This document shows, piece by piece, positions 1 through 6,148 of a stretch of 6,453 nucleotides of DNA. A program made the position numbers and the translations under genes. The notes beneath the pieces were generated by a model that was given only the letters and a program-made list of their open reading frames with translations, was not told where the DNA came from and did no database searches. The stretch lies in contig CAINLH010000046.1 in the NCBI GenBank assembly GCA_903850275.1, positions 1 to 6,453 of the forward strand, given 5' to 3'. Numbering within the stretch: position 1 is the first letter of the stretch; every line of letters starts with the position of its first letter. Source of the stretch: an uncultured Acidimicrobium sp. Lineage in GTDB: Bacteria; Actinomycetota; Acidimicrobiia; Acidimicrobiales; Ilumatobacteraceae.

Positions 1-1473
1 GGATGCGGACACGCCGTCAATTTGCGCAGTCAATGGAAGAACGATGCCGTTTTTGTGTGCCCATGCGCTGATCTCTGTGCCAAGCCAACCGGTGTTGGCA
101 ATACCCACTCGAACTCGCCACAGCCCGTCGCCAACTGCCTCTGCTGTTGCTTGTTTGATTTCGACGCGCGGCGACGCCAGCGCTTGAAACAAGGCGAAAT
201 GTACATGTCCTTGCACTTCATCTCGAAGTTTTGATGGAGGCGCATTAGTCCATGTACGGAAGAAGTCGCAGCCACCAATCTCGATCGAACCCAGTTGTGG
301 GTGCTCAAACTTTTTCCACTCAACATAGGAGCCCGGCGCGTGGGTGTCACTCCACTTGCACACCGCCAACTCCTCGGCTGGCGTGGGACCTACATACCAA
401 ATGTCAGTTGGTGAGTGTTTACCAGTTGCATGAAAAATGGCATCCCAAAATTCGGTCGTCCAGCTAAACACGCCAAGGTGTTCGTATGCCCAGTCGTCAC
501 CAGCGCCACTCATGGTGTCACTTTTATCCCAAGTCAGGTCCTCGTATACCGAGTGCACTGGATAGCCAGTGTGTTGCACGCCAACTTTTCCAAGTTCATT
601 GAATACCCAAATGTCAAAAGGTGGCAGCGAGGAATCGGCACGTGTGCTTGATGGGCGCAACATGAAACCACCAGCAGTGTGGAATGCGTTGTAACCGCAG
701 ATGTTTGTGCGCGACCGAGCGGCACGCACAAGTGCATCCACTTCGGGTTCGGACATTGGGTGATCGCCTGACCCCAGAACGTTGGTGCCCCAACCTGCAG
801 GGAAGTTGCGGTTGAGGTCGAGGCCGGCTGGGTCGCGCGGCATGGGAATGGTGAACCCATCAAAGTTCTCGAGCAGACCTTCGTCGAGCAATCGATATCG
901 AGTTTTGCCGGCAGGTGCACCAAGTGGCCCAACTGCCACCATCACACGGGCGTCATCGTCGTGTTCCATCCATGCACCATCAGCGTCAGCAATACGCATG
1001 GTGCGAATAGAGCCGTCGCCATCTATATCTTCAACACTCAAACCCGGCCATCGGTGCCCATCGCGCCAAGGCCATGAACGCACGCTTGAACGGTGATACA
1101 ACGGCCTGTCGGCTAGCGCGTCCTCGACACCATCCGGATTGACCCGCGGCACGATATAAAACGTGCGCGTGCGCAGGGCCTCGGTCACATGGTCGTGCTT
1201 TCCATAGTTGTTGGCAAGAAAATCCAAAATGAACAGCGCACCAACGCCACCTGTCACTTCGGTTGCGTGAATGTTGGCATCAATCCAGTGCGCTGGCTTG
1301 GTGTTGTGTGCACCTGTTGCGCTGTCGGTAACCGTTGCAATCCACAAATCGCGGCCTTTGTGCGACTTGCCATATGTTTCCAGTTCTACAAGCCCAGGAA
1401 ATTGCTGTTGCAGTTGCTGTAGCCACGTCACCATTTCGTCGTAGCGAAGGAATCGGTCGAACAGATAAGTCAT
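1..1473 (-). CDS. M14 family zinc carboxypeptidase, C-terminus cut by window edge
   Basis: The frame is open from the ATG at 1473-1471 to base 1 without a stop, giving 491 residues; the end lies outside the window. The visible catalytic set matches M14 (carboxypeptidase A-like) metallopeptidases: H69-A-T-E72 (zinc ligands), H265 in NAFHTAGG (third zinc ligand), DLNRN at 219-223 (the Asn-Arg pair that binds the substrate carboxylate) and E341 in SWTTEFW (catalytic glutamate). An acidic loop DIDGDG at 149-154, calcium-binding in appearance, sits in an insertion I associate with one bacterial M14 subgroup. The last ~55 visible residues (VEIK... IANTGWLGTE) look like the start of a beta-sandwich accessory domain. 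No signal peptide or N-terminal membrane segment is seen, so it is probably cytoplasmic. It should remove C-terminal residues from peptides; substrate preference cannot be read. No other ATG lies just upstream and no Shine-Dalgarno precedes the start. Family is confident, specific function is not. Confidence 0.93.
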   Translation of the reverse strand, partial: MTYLFDRFLRYDEMVTWLQQLQQQFPGLVELETYGKSHKGRDLWIATVTDSATGAHNTKPAHWIDANIHATEVTGGVGALFILDFLANNYGKHDHVTEALRTRTFYIVPRVNPDGVEDALADRPLYHRSSVRSWPWRDGHRWPGLSVEDIDGDGSIRTMRIADADGAWMEHDDDARVMVAVGPLGAPAGKTRYRLLDEGLLENFDGFTIPMPRDPAGLDLNRNFPAGWGTNVLGSGDHPMSEPEVDALVRAARSRTNICGYNAFHTAGGFMLRPSSTRADSSLPPFDIWVFNELGKVGVQHTGYPVHSVYEDLTWDKSDTMSGAGDDWAYEHLGVFSWTTEFWDAIFHATGKHSPTDIWYVGPTPAEELAVCKWSDTHAPGSYVEWKKFEHPQLGSIEIGGCDFFRTWTNAPPSKLRDEVQGHVHFALFQALASPRVEIKQATAEAVGDGLWRVRVGIANTGWLGTEISAWAHKNGIVLPLTAQIDGVSAS

Positions 1474-1480
1474 AGCGCAA

Positions 1481-1486
1481 AGGTTA
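1481..1486 (-). promoter_or_regulatory. Candidate -10 box for leaderless carboxypeptidase mRNA
   Basis: Read on the minus strand this is TAACCT, a TANNNT hexamer ending 7 nt before the carboxypeptidase ATG. A transcript starting at the usual distance from it would begin at or next to the A of the start codon. There is no Shine-Dalgarno in front of that ATG, and leaderless genes of this layout are common in Actinomycetota. I see no convincing -35 box. A six-base degenerate match can occur by chance, so this is a suggestion only. Confidence 0.35.
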
Positions 1487-1496
1487 CGCTGTGGCT

Positions 1497-1504
1497 GAGG
1501 AGGT
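1497..1504 (+). promoter_or_regulatory. Strong ribosome binding site for the TrhA-like gene
   Basis: GAGGAGGT lies 6 nt upstream of the ATG at 1511, a near-perfect complement to the 3' end of 16S rRNA at good spacing. It fixes the start of the hemolysin III-like gene and rules out the GTG at 1491, which is in another frame. Confidence 0.85.
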
Positions 1505-1510
1505 CATCCG

Positions 1511-2176
1511 ATGCCCCATATTCCAGTGTTTATGCACGCAACTGGAAAATGGCGCCCTCGGTGGCGCGGTCGGGTTCACGCCCTTGCTGTTGCCGTCACT
1601 ATCCCCGCAGGCATCATTCTCACTCTTGTCACCCCTGCAGGCATTGCGCGATTTGCTGTCGGTGTTTATGCACTGTCGCTACTTGCGTTGTACTCAACAT
1701 CCGCCTCGTATCACTTGTTTACACGGTCAAAGCGAAGTCAGCGCACGATGCAACAAGTGGATCACGCAATGGTCTACGTGCTCATTGCTGGTTCGTACAC
1801 ACCAGTGTGTCTATTGGCTTTGCCGCGCACCGTCGGTGTTCCCTTCTTGCTTGCAATTTGGGCGGCTGCAGCAGTGGGCATGGGGCTCAAGATTTCATGG
1901 AAAGCAAAGCGCGTTGGACATGCGTTGTACTTGATCATTGGTTGGGCTGCGTTGATCATCTTGCCGTGGGCCTATCACCGCGCTGGGTTTACAAGCCTGC
2001 TCTTGTACGCGCTAGGCGGCATCGTCTACACCGTTGGAGCGGTGTTGTTCTATTTGCAAAAACCAAAACTCATTCCGCATATCTTCGGATTTCATGAGGT
2101 CTGGCACGTGTTCACTGTTGTTGCCGGAATCCTGCAGTTTGCGGGAGTTGGCGTGTTGATCGCCCGCGTTGCCTAA
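1511..2176 (+). CDS. trhA: TrhA / hemolysin III family (PAQR) membrane protein
   Basis: A 221-residue protein, normal for the bacterial hemolysin III/YqfA/TrhA branch of the PAQR superfamily. It is almost entirely hydrophobic, with about seven membrane segments (roughly 22-42, 47-67, 85-102, 109-128, 137-154, 161-181, 199-218). The PAQR metal-site motifs are all present: S64-xxx-H68 in STSASYH, D84 followed by H85 and GSYTP (94-98), and H195-xxx-H199 in FHEVWH. In animal PAQR receptors the equivalent residues bind zinc and support a ceramidase-like activity. Bacterial TrhA has been linked to membrane lipid and energy homeostasis; the hemolysin name is historical. The start is set by the strong ribosome binding site at 1497-1504. 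It diverges from the carboxypeptidase gene (37 bp between starts) and converges on the MFS gene (6 bp between stops), so it is probably monocistronic. Confidence 0.92.
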   Translation: MPHIPVFMHATGKWRPRWRGRVHALAVAVTIPAGIILTLVTPAGIARFAVGVYALSLLALYSTSASYHLFTRSKRSQRTMQQVDHAMVYVLIAGSYTPVCLLALPRTVGVPFLLAIWAAAAVGMGLKISWKAKRVGHALYLIIGWAALIILPWAYHRAGFTSLLLYALGGIVYTVGAVLFYLQKPKLIPHIFGFHEVWHVFTVVAGILQFAGVGVLIARVA

Positions 2177-2182
2177 GTCGAT

Positions 2183-3478
2183 TTAGTTCTTCAGCTTTGG
2201 ATCTCGGCGGTTAACTCCAAGCGAGACGATGGTGGCCGGAATAAAAAATGCTCGGCCATGAAAAGATACGTCATCCCAATGCTTCGTCGTGACTGGTGCG
2301 TGCCATGCGCGGATGCGGTAGATAAGGAACAACAAGATCAATGCGTGTAGCGAGATGATTGACCATGCGAAGCCTTGAGTGCCAATGATGTCAAGAAATG
2401 GTGCGGCAACAAGCGGGCCAATCATTGCGCCAAAGCCATACAGCGTGACAAGCTGCGATGCAGCCGCCCCCATTTGTTCGGGTGATACCCAGTCGTTGGT
2501 GTACGCACCACCGACTGCATACAACGGAAAACTAAAGCCTCCGATGGCAAACAGCAGTGCGGTCGTGACCCAACTACTTGGAGTTTGGGTGAGCATGAGC
2601 AGGCCCATAACAATCACTGCAAGCGAACTGAGAACGCCGATGATGCGTCGATCAATGTCGTCGGATGCCGAGGAGATAGGCCAAGTGAGCGCCATGCCGC
2701 CAAGTTGGATCGCAGCAATCAAGATGCCAACACGACCAACCCCAAGACCCTCTCGGGTTGCATAGATGACGGCCATGCCGAGCATGCCGCCGTGTGCCAG
2801 GCCAACAAGCAAGATGGTGCCTGCACCTGTTGGAACAATCTTTGCTAATTCGCGCAATGTGATGTGCGTGTGATTTTCTACTGCTGGTGTTGCGGCCTGC
2901 TCCGACATCACGACCGGAATAACTGCAAGCGATGAGATGACGGCAGCAAATGCAAAACCGGTGAGTGTGCGTGCGTCGAAATTGAATACGAGCAACTGAC
3001 CAGCGCCGTACGCGCCGATTGTTACCACGTTGTACATGGCAAGAAGGCGGCCGCGGAATGTATTGGTGGCGAGGCCGTTGAGCCACGACTCGGCAACTAC
3101 GTAGAGACCCGCGAAACAAAAACCAGTGCTGGAGCGCATGATGATCCATACCAATGGCGAGTCGTACACACCAGTAATGAGAACCGAGGCGCTGAGCAAC
3201 GAGGCGAGTGCGGCATAAACACGAATATGACCGACTTGTTTGAGCGCTCGAAGCGTGTACCAAGAACCGAGCAAGAAGCCCGCGTAGTAAGCAGTGGTGA
3301 TGCCGCCGCTGACGATGGTTGGAAGGTTTTTCAATTCTGCTCGGATGCCGACAAGGGTGCTGTAGACGCCGGCATTGATTAACAGCAGAGCGAGGCCAGT
3401 GAAAAGCCCCCAAGTGGAGAGCAAAATGGTTCGACGATTGGCGTTGAGTTTGGGGAGTAAACGCACCGCATCAGTCAA
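2183..3478 (-). CDS. YcaD-like major facilitator superfamily transporter
   Basis: A 431-residue polytopic membrane protein with about 12 hydrophobic segments, the usual MFS size. An MFS motif A-like loop follows the second helix (about 67-88, GFLLGSWYTLRAL then GHIRVY), and a half-repeat counterpart lies at about 268-279 (SSASDDIDRR). AESWLN at 129-134 with RGRLLAMYN at 142-150 is the pattern I know from YcaD-type transporters, whose substrate is unknown. The long soluble C-tail (about 391-431) carries several charged residues and no recognised domain. The longest frame starts at TTG (3478-3476); GTG at codon 5 is an alternative. Neither has a Shine-Dalgarno, so the exact start is uncertain by a few residues. 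It converges on trhA with only 6 bp between the stop codons, leaving no room for a dedicated intergenic terminator. A drug or metabolite efflux role is possible but cannot be read from the sequence. Confidence 0.88.
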   Translation of the reverse strand: MTDAVRLLPKLNANRRTILLSTWGLFTGLALLLINAGVYSTLVGIRAELKNLPTIVSGGITTAYYAGFLLGSWYTLRALKQVGHIRVYAALASLLSASVLITGVYDSPLVWIIMRSSTGFCFAGLYVVAESWLNGLATNTFRGRLLAMYNVVTIGAYGAGQLLVFNFDARTLTGFAFAAVISSLAVIPVVMSEQAATPAVENHTHITLRELAKIVPTGAGTILLVGLAHGGMLGMAVIYATREGLGVGRVGILIAAIQLGGMALTWPISSASDDIDRRIIGVLSSLAVIVMGLLMLTQTPSSWVTTALLFAIGGFSFPLYAVGGAYTNDWVSPEQMGAAASQLVTLYGFGAMIGPLVAAPFLDIIGTQGFAWSIISLHALILLFLIYRIRAWHAPVTTKHWDDVSFHGRAFFIPATIVSLGVNRRDPKLKN

Positions 3479-3497
3479 GCACGGTGGATAGATCTGA

Positions 3498-3528
3498 TTG
3501 AGTTTCTCTCGTTGTGAGCAACTAGCCT
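3498..3528 (+). promoter_or_regulatory. Candidate promoter of tRNA-Lys
   Basis: TTGAGT (3498-3503) resembles a -35 box and TAGCCT (3523-3528) a -10 box, separated by 19 nt. The predicted start near 3535 leaves a leader of only a few bases before the tRNA at 3540. The spacer is longer than the ideal 17 nt and the hexamers are imperfect, so confidence is modest. Confidence 0.4.
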
Positions 3529-3539
3529 GAGTGCAATTC

Positions 3540-3610
<71 letters not shown>

Positions 3611-3612
<2 letters not shown>

Positions 3613-3624
3613 CTGCTGGCAGTG
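3611..3624 (+). terminator. Short hairpin at the tRNA 3' end
   Basis: CACTG (3611-3615) and CAGTG (3620-3624) form a 5-bp stem around CTGG, starting in the last two bases of the tRNA. It could help 3' processing or weakly slow RNA polymerase, but no T-run follows, so it is not a typical intrinsic terminator. It may be chance. Confidence 0.25.
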
Positions 3625-3630
3625 ACGATA

Positions 3631-3657
3631 GTAGGTATCTATTTTAGAGATACCTAC
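3631..3657. repeat. Perfect 10-bp inverted repeat, candidate operator
   Basis: GTAGGTATCT (3631-3640) and AGATACCTAC (3648-3657) are exact reverse complements around a 7-nt centre. A third copy of the 8-bp core, GATACCTA, lies at 3679-3686 beside the candidate promoter of the 38-codon ORF, 30 bp from the second copy. That spacing is close to three helical turns and suits a dimeric repressor binding a main and an auxiliary site. As RNA it would make a stable hairpin, but no T-run follows, so an operator is more likely than a terminator. The regulator is unknown; copper control would be inferred only from the downstream ATPase. Confidence 0.55.
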
Positions 3658-3677
3658 CAATGGGTAATCTCTTTACC
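3646..3677. repeat. Second, overlapping dyads sharing an arm with the first repeat
   Basis: AGAGAT (3646-3651) pairs with ATCTCT (3667-3672), and TACC (3655-3658) with GGTA (3663-3666), giving a bulged 6+4 bp dyad with ACC unpaired. It reuses most of the right arm of the 3631-3657 inverted repeat, so in RNA the two structures exclude one another. GGTAA (3663-3667) can also pair with TTACC (3673-3677). The TACC...GGTA core loosely recalls CsoR-type copper operators but lacks their long C/G tracts. Confidence 0.35.
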
Positions 3678-3689
3678 TGATACCTATGC

Positions 3690-3695
3690 GATACT
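3690..3695 (+). promoter_or_regulatory. Candidate -10 box for the miniprotein-copA transcript
   Basis: GATACT lies 6 nt before the ATG at 3702, just past the third GATACCTA copy. If used, transcription would start about at the ATG, giving a leaderless miniprotein mRNA that could run on into copA. The first base deviates from TANNNT and no good -35 is seen at 16-18 bp, which could suit an activator-dependent promoter or mean the match is chance. Confidence 0.3.
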
Positions 3696-3701
3696 GAAGA
3701 C

Positions 3702-3818
3702 ATGTTCATTTCACTGCTCATCGTGGTTGGTATCGCTCTTGTAGGACATGTTGTTGTTTCAACAGCGGTGGATTCCTACAACGGTTACGGCGATAACGGC
3801 CCAGACTTCCGCCTTTAG
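3702..3818 (+). CDS. Putative 38-residue single-pass membrane miniprotein
   Basis: ATG to TAG, 38 codons, just upstream of and on the same strand as the copper ATPase (59 bp gap). Residues 2-23 are an unbroken hydrophobic stretch rich in Val, Ile and Leu with one His at 16, enough for one membrane helix. Residues 24-38 form a polar tail (DSYNGYGDNG then PDFRL) with two Tyr, three Gly, three Asn/Gln-type and several Asp residues. The layout is that of a real small membrane protein, and it sits directly after a repeat-rich candidate promoter. I recognise no family. The start has only a weak GAAG ahead of it, consistent with leaderless or poor initiation. It might assist or regulate CopA, be independent, or not be translated. 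It lacks Cys and Met apart from the start, so it is not an obvious copper ligand. Confidence 0.5.
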   Translation: MFISLLIVVGIALVGHVVVSTAVDSYNGYGDNGPDFRL

Positions 3819-3827
3819 AACACTCCC

Positions 3828-3867
3828 GCACCCGTGAAGGTGCCTGAGCGCTGCTCGATAGGGCGAG
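3828..3867 (+). other. Leader between miniprotein and copA with short hairpins
   Basis: Three small stems are visible: GCACC/GGTGC (3828-3832 with 3839-3843), GAGC/GCTC (3846-3849 with 3853-3856) and CTCG/CGAG (3854-3857 with 3864-3867). The last two share bases and exclude each other. There is no T-run and no riboswitch core that I recognise. The copA ATG follows with only AGG two bases away, too close for a good ribosome binding site, so copA translation may depend on upstream translation or leader structure. Confidence 0.25.
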
Positions 3868-3877
3868 ACTGTAGGTA

Positions 3878-6148
3878 ATGAGCGCAGTCGAGGCAGTTAC
3901 GAACCAGGTTGATTTGTCAATCACTGGAATGTCGTGCAACGCATGTGCAATGTCGATCGAGAAAGGTCTGCTCGCACTCGACTCGGTAGAAGCCACAGTC
4001 AACTTTGCAACCGAATCGGCACGGATCACGTTCGACCCTTCGATTGTGGACATTTCGCGATTGGTTTCCACCGTCGAATCGCTTGGTTATGGTGCACGAA
4101 CCCTTGCCGAGACAACGCCCGACATGCTGGATGCAGAAGTTCGAGAACGCGTCGCATCGCTGAAGGCTCGTTTGACGATCAGCGCCGGATTGGGTGTGCC
4201 GGTAGCTGTGGTCTCGATGGTCACGGCGTTGCAATTTAAGAATTGGCAGTGGTTCGCATTGTTGTTTTCGGCACCAGTTGTCACGTGGGGTGCGTGGCCA
4301 TTTCATCGCGCCGCATTAATGAATGCGCGACACCGGAACACCACGATGGATACGTTGATCTCGCTTGGAGTGTTTGCGGCAACTGCTTGGTCGGTCTGGG
4401 CGTTGGTGTGGGGAGACGTAACAGCGCATTCGGGGATGACCGGGATGAGCGGTGGAATCCACGTTTATTTCGAAGTTGCAGTTGCAGTAACAATCTTTCT
4501 TTTGGCGGGCAGATATTTTGAGGCCCGAGCAAAGCGACGTGCTGGCGATGCTTTGCGCGCGCTATTGGCGCTTGGTGCCCGAACGGCAACGGTGTTGCGC
4601 GATGGCGAAGAAGTGGTCATTGATGCTGCTCTGATCAAAGTTGGAGAGCGATTTGTGGTTCGGCCGGGCGAAATAATTGCAGCCGATGGAATAGTTGAAG
4701 AGGGCGAATCGTCAATTGATGCATCCATGTTGACGGGCGAGAGCGTGCCAGTAGATGTAAAAAGCGGCAGCAAAGTAACGGGAACCACAGTCAATCTCTC
4801 TGGCCGTTTGATTGTCAAGGCGCGTCGGGTGGGCGCAGATTCGACATTTGCTCAAATGACGAAACTTGTACGCGATGCACAGTCGACGAAAGCGCCGGTG
4901 CAAAAACTGGCTGATCGAGTAAGCAGCGTTTTTGTTCCAACGGTGATTGTGTTGGCACTGCTCACCTTTTTGGCGTGGTACTTCTTGGGTGATGATGTTG
5001 ATCGCGTTGCCGATTCATTTACTGCTGCAGTTGCAGTGCTGATTATTGCTTGCCCGTGCGCACTTGGCCTGGCCACACCAACAGCGTTGATGGTGGGAAG
5101 TGGACGCGCGGCACAAATGGGGATTGTGATTAAGGGTGTGGATGTGTTGCAAAGTACGCGTCGTATCGACACGGTTGTCTTTGATAAGACCGGGACGGTA
5201 ACTACGGGCGTCATGCAACTTGTTGATGTAGTGGTGGGTGTTGGGGCTACGCGGGCAGAGGTGTTGGGTCTGGCTGGCGCTGTAGAGCACGCGAGCGAAC
5301 ATCCGGTGGCTAAAGCAATTGCATCTGCTGCCAAAGCCGAATTGGGGCAATTGGAAAGCGTGCAGCAGTTTGAATCGGTGGCTGGGATGGGAACGTCTGG
5401 AGTTGTTGACGGCAAACGAGTGCTGGTTGGTGGCGAAGCATTAATGAATTCGCGCACCTTCATTATTTCGGCAACGCTACGAAGCGCATTGCAAGAGGCT
5501 CGTAACGGTGGCAACACGGCGGTCCTGGTTGCTTATGACGGTTCGGCGAAGGCTGTTTGTGTTGTTGCAGATCGACCTAAGCAAAACAGCGCAGCTGCAA
5601 TTGCCGAGTTACGAAACTTGGGTTTGCGTCCGGTGCTACTGACGGGGGACAATCGCGCAACTGCAGTGGCGGTTGCCGAGCAGGTTGGTATAGAGACTGA
5701 CGATCAGCACGTGATTGCCGGAGTGTTGCCTGCTGAAAAGGTGCGGGTAGTAGCCGATTTACAGGAACGCGGTTACGCCGTTGCGATGGTTGGCGACGGT
5801 GTGAACGATGCTGCCGCGCTTGCACAAGCAGACGTGGGTATTGCAATGGGCACCGGGACAGACGTGGCAATGAACGCAAGCGACTTGACGATCGTTAGCG
5901 GCGACTTGCGCTTGGTGTCCGACGCAATTTTGTTGTCTCGAGCAACGTTACGCACAATTAGCGCAAACGTCTTTTGGGCATTTGCGTACAACATTGCAGC
6001 AATTCCGTTAGCGGCGCTTGGGTATATGAACCCGATGTGGGCTGGTTTGGCAATGGCGTTCTCTAGCGTCTTTGTGGTGAGCAATTCGTTGCGCTTGCGG
6101 ACGGCAAAACTTACGCCGCATACTGCATTCGTTCACGCAACTCGATAA
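3878..6148 (+). CDS. copA: Copper(I)-exporting P1B-1-type ATPase (CopA)
   Basis: A complete 756-residue heavy-metal P-type ATPase that uses ATP to move Cu(I) out of the cytoplasm across the inner membrane. Residues about 11-76 are one HMA metal-binding domain with GMSCNAC at 17-23. Two leading helices (about 97-116, 125-143) precede the six-helix core. The actuator domain has TGE at 286-288. CPC at 392-394 is the membrane copper site. DKTGT at 436-440 carries the phosphorylated D436. The nucleotide domain has the SEHP motif at 473-476, and TGDN (589-592) and GDGVND (639-644) complete the P domain. N697-x6-YN and MAFSS (726-730) followed by NSLRL are the helix 7 and 8 signatures of the Cu(I) P1B-1 subgroup, which argues against zinc, cadmium or cobalt. 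The outward loop before helix 2 holds H184, M187, M190 and H195, then FE at 198-199, plausible for copper release. The ATG start follows a poor ribosome site. No chaperone or regulator gene is adjacent. Confidence 0.96.
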   Translation: MSAVEAVTNQVDLSITGMSCNACAMSIEKGLLALDSVEATVNFATESARITFDPSIVDISRLVSTVESLGYGARTLAETTPDMLDAEVRERVASLKARLTISAGLGVPVAVVSMVTALQFKNWQWFALLFSAPVVTWGAWPFHRAALMNARHRNTTMDTLISLGVFAATAWSVWALVWGDVTAHSGMTGMSGGIHVYFEVAVAVTIFLLAGRYFEARAKRRAGDALRALLALGARTATVLRDGEEVVIDAALIKVGERFVVRPGEIIAADGIVEEGESSIDASMLTGESVPVDVKSGSKVTGTTVNLSGRLIVKARRVGADSTFAQMTKLVRDAQSTKAPVQKLADRVSSVFVPTVIVLALLTFLAWYFLGDDVDRVADSFTAAVAVLIIACPCALGLATPTALMVGSGRAAQMGIVIKGVDVLQSTRRIDTVVFDKTGTVTTGVMQLVDVVVGVGATRAEVLGLAGAVEHASEHPVAKAIASAAKAELGQLESVQQFESVAGMGTSGVVDGKRVLVGGEALMNSRTFIISATLRSALQEARNGGNTAVLVAYDGSAKAVCVVADRPKQNSAAAIAELRNLGLRPVLLTGDNRATAVAVAEQVGIETDDQHVIAGVLPAEKVRVVADLQERGYAVAMVGDGVNDAAALAQADVGIAMGTGTDVAMNASDLTIVSGDLRLVSDAILLSRATLRTISANVFWAFAYNIAAIPLAALGYMNPMWAGLAMAFSSVFVVSNSLRLRTAKLTPHTAFVHATR

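Noticed and set aside
534..932. Minus-strand frame of 132 codons inside the carboxypeptidase
   Set aside because: It is an out-of-frame reading of the M14 gene, whose real frame is open over all 491 codons and carries the catalytic residues.
1549..2097. Plus-strand frame of 182 codons in another frame of trhA
   Set aside because: The translation is Cys/Arg/His-rich nonsense, while the 1511 frame carries all PAQR motifs and the ribosome binding site.
2652..3413. Minus-strand frame of 253 codons inside the MFS gene
   Set aside because: It is a shifted frame of the transporter on the same strand, rich in His/Arg/Cys with no membrane segments or motifs.
3631..3657. Intrinsic terminator for the tRNA
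   Set aside because: The hairpin is perfect but AT-rich and is followed by CAATGGG rather than a T-run, so it does not fit a Rho-independent terminator.
3828..3880. Resemblance of the copA leader to a TPP riboswitch (ACCCGTGAA)
   Set aside because: Only that short string matches; the CTGAGA element and the rest of the TPP core are absent, and a thiamin switch makes no sense ahead of a copper pump.
3718..4071. Minus-strand frame of 117 codons across the miniprotein and the copA start
   Set aside because: It is antisense to the HMA domain, its translation resembles no protein I know, and it would conflict with a well-supported gene.
4852..5517. Long open minus-strand frame (221 codons) inside copA
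   Set aside because: It is antisense to the copA core that carries CPC, DKTGT and HP motifs, has a low-complexity Ser/Thr/Ala-rich translation, no ribosome site and no recognisable domain.
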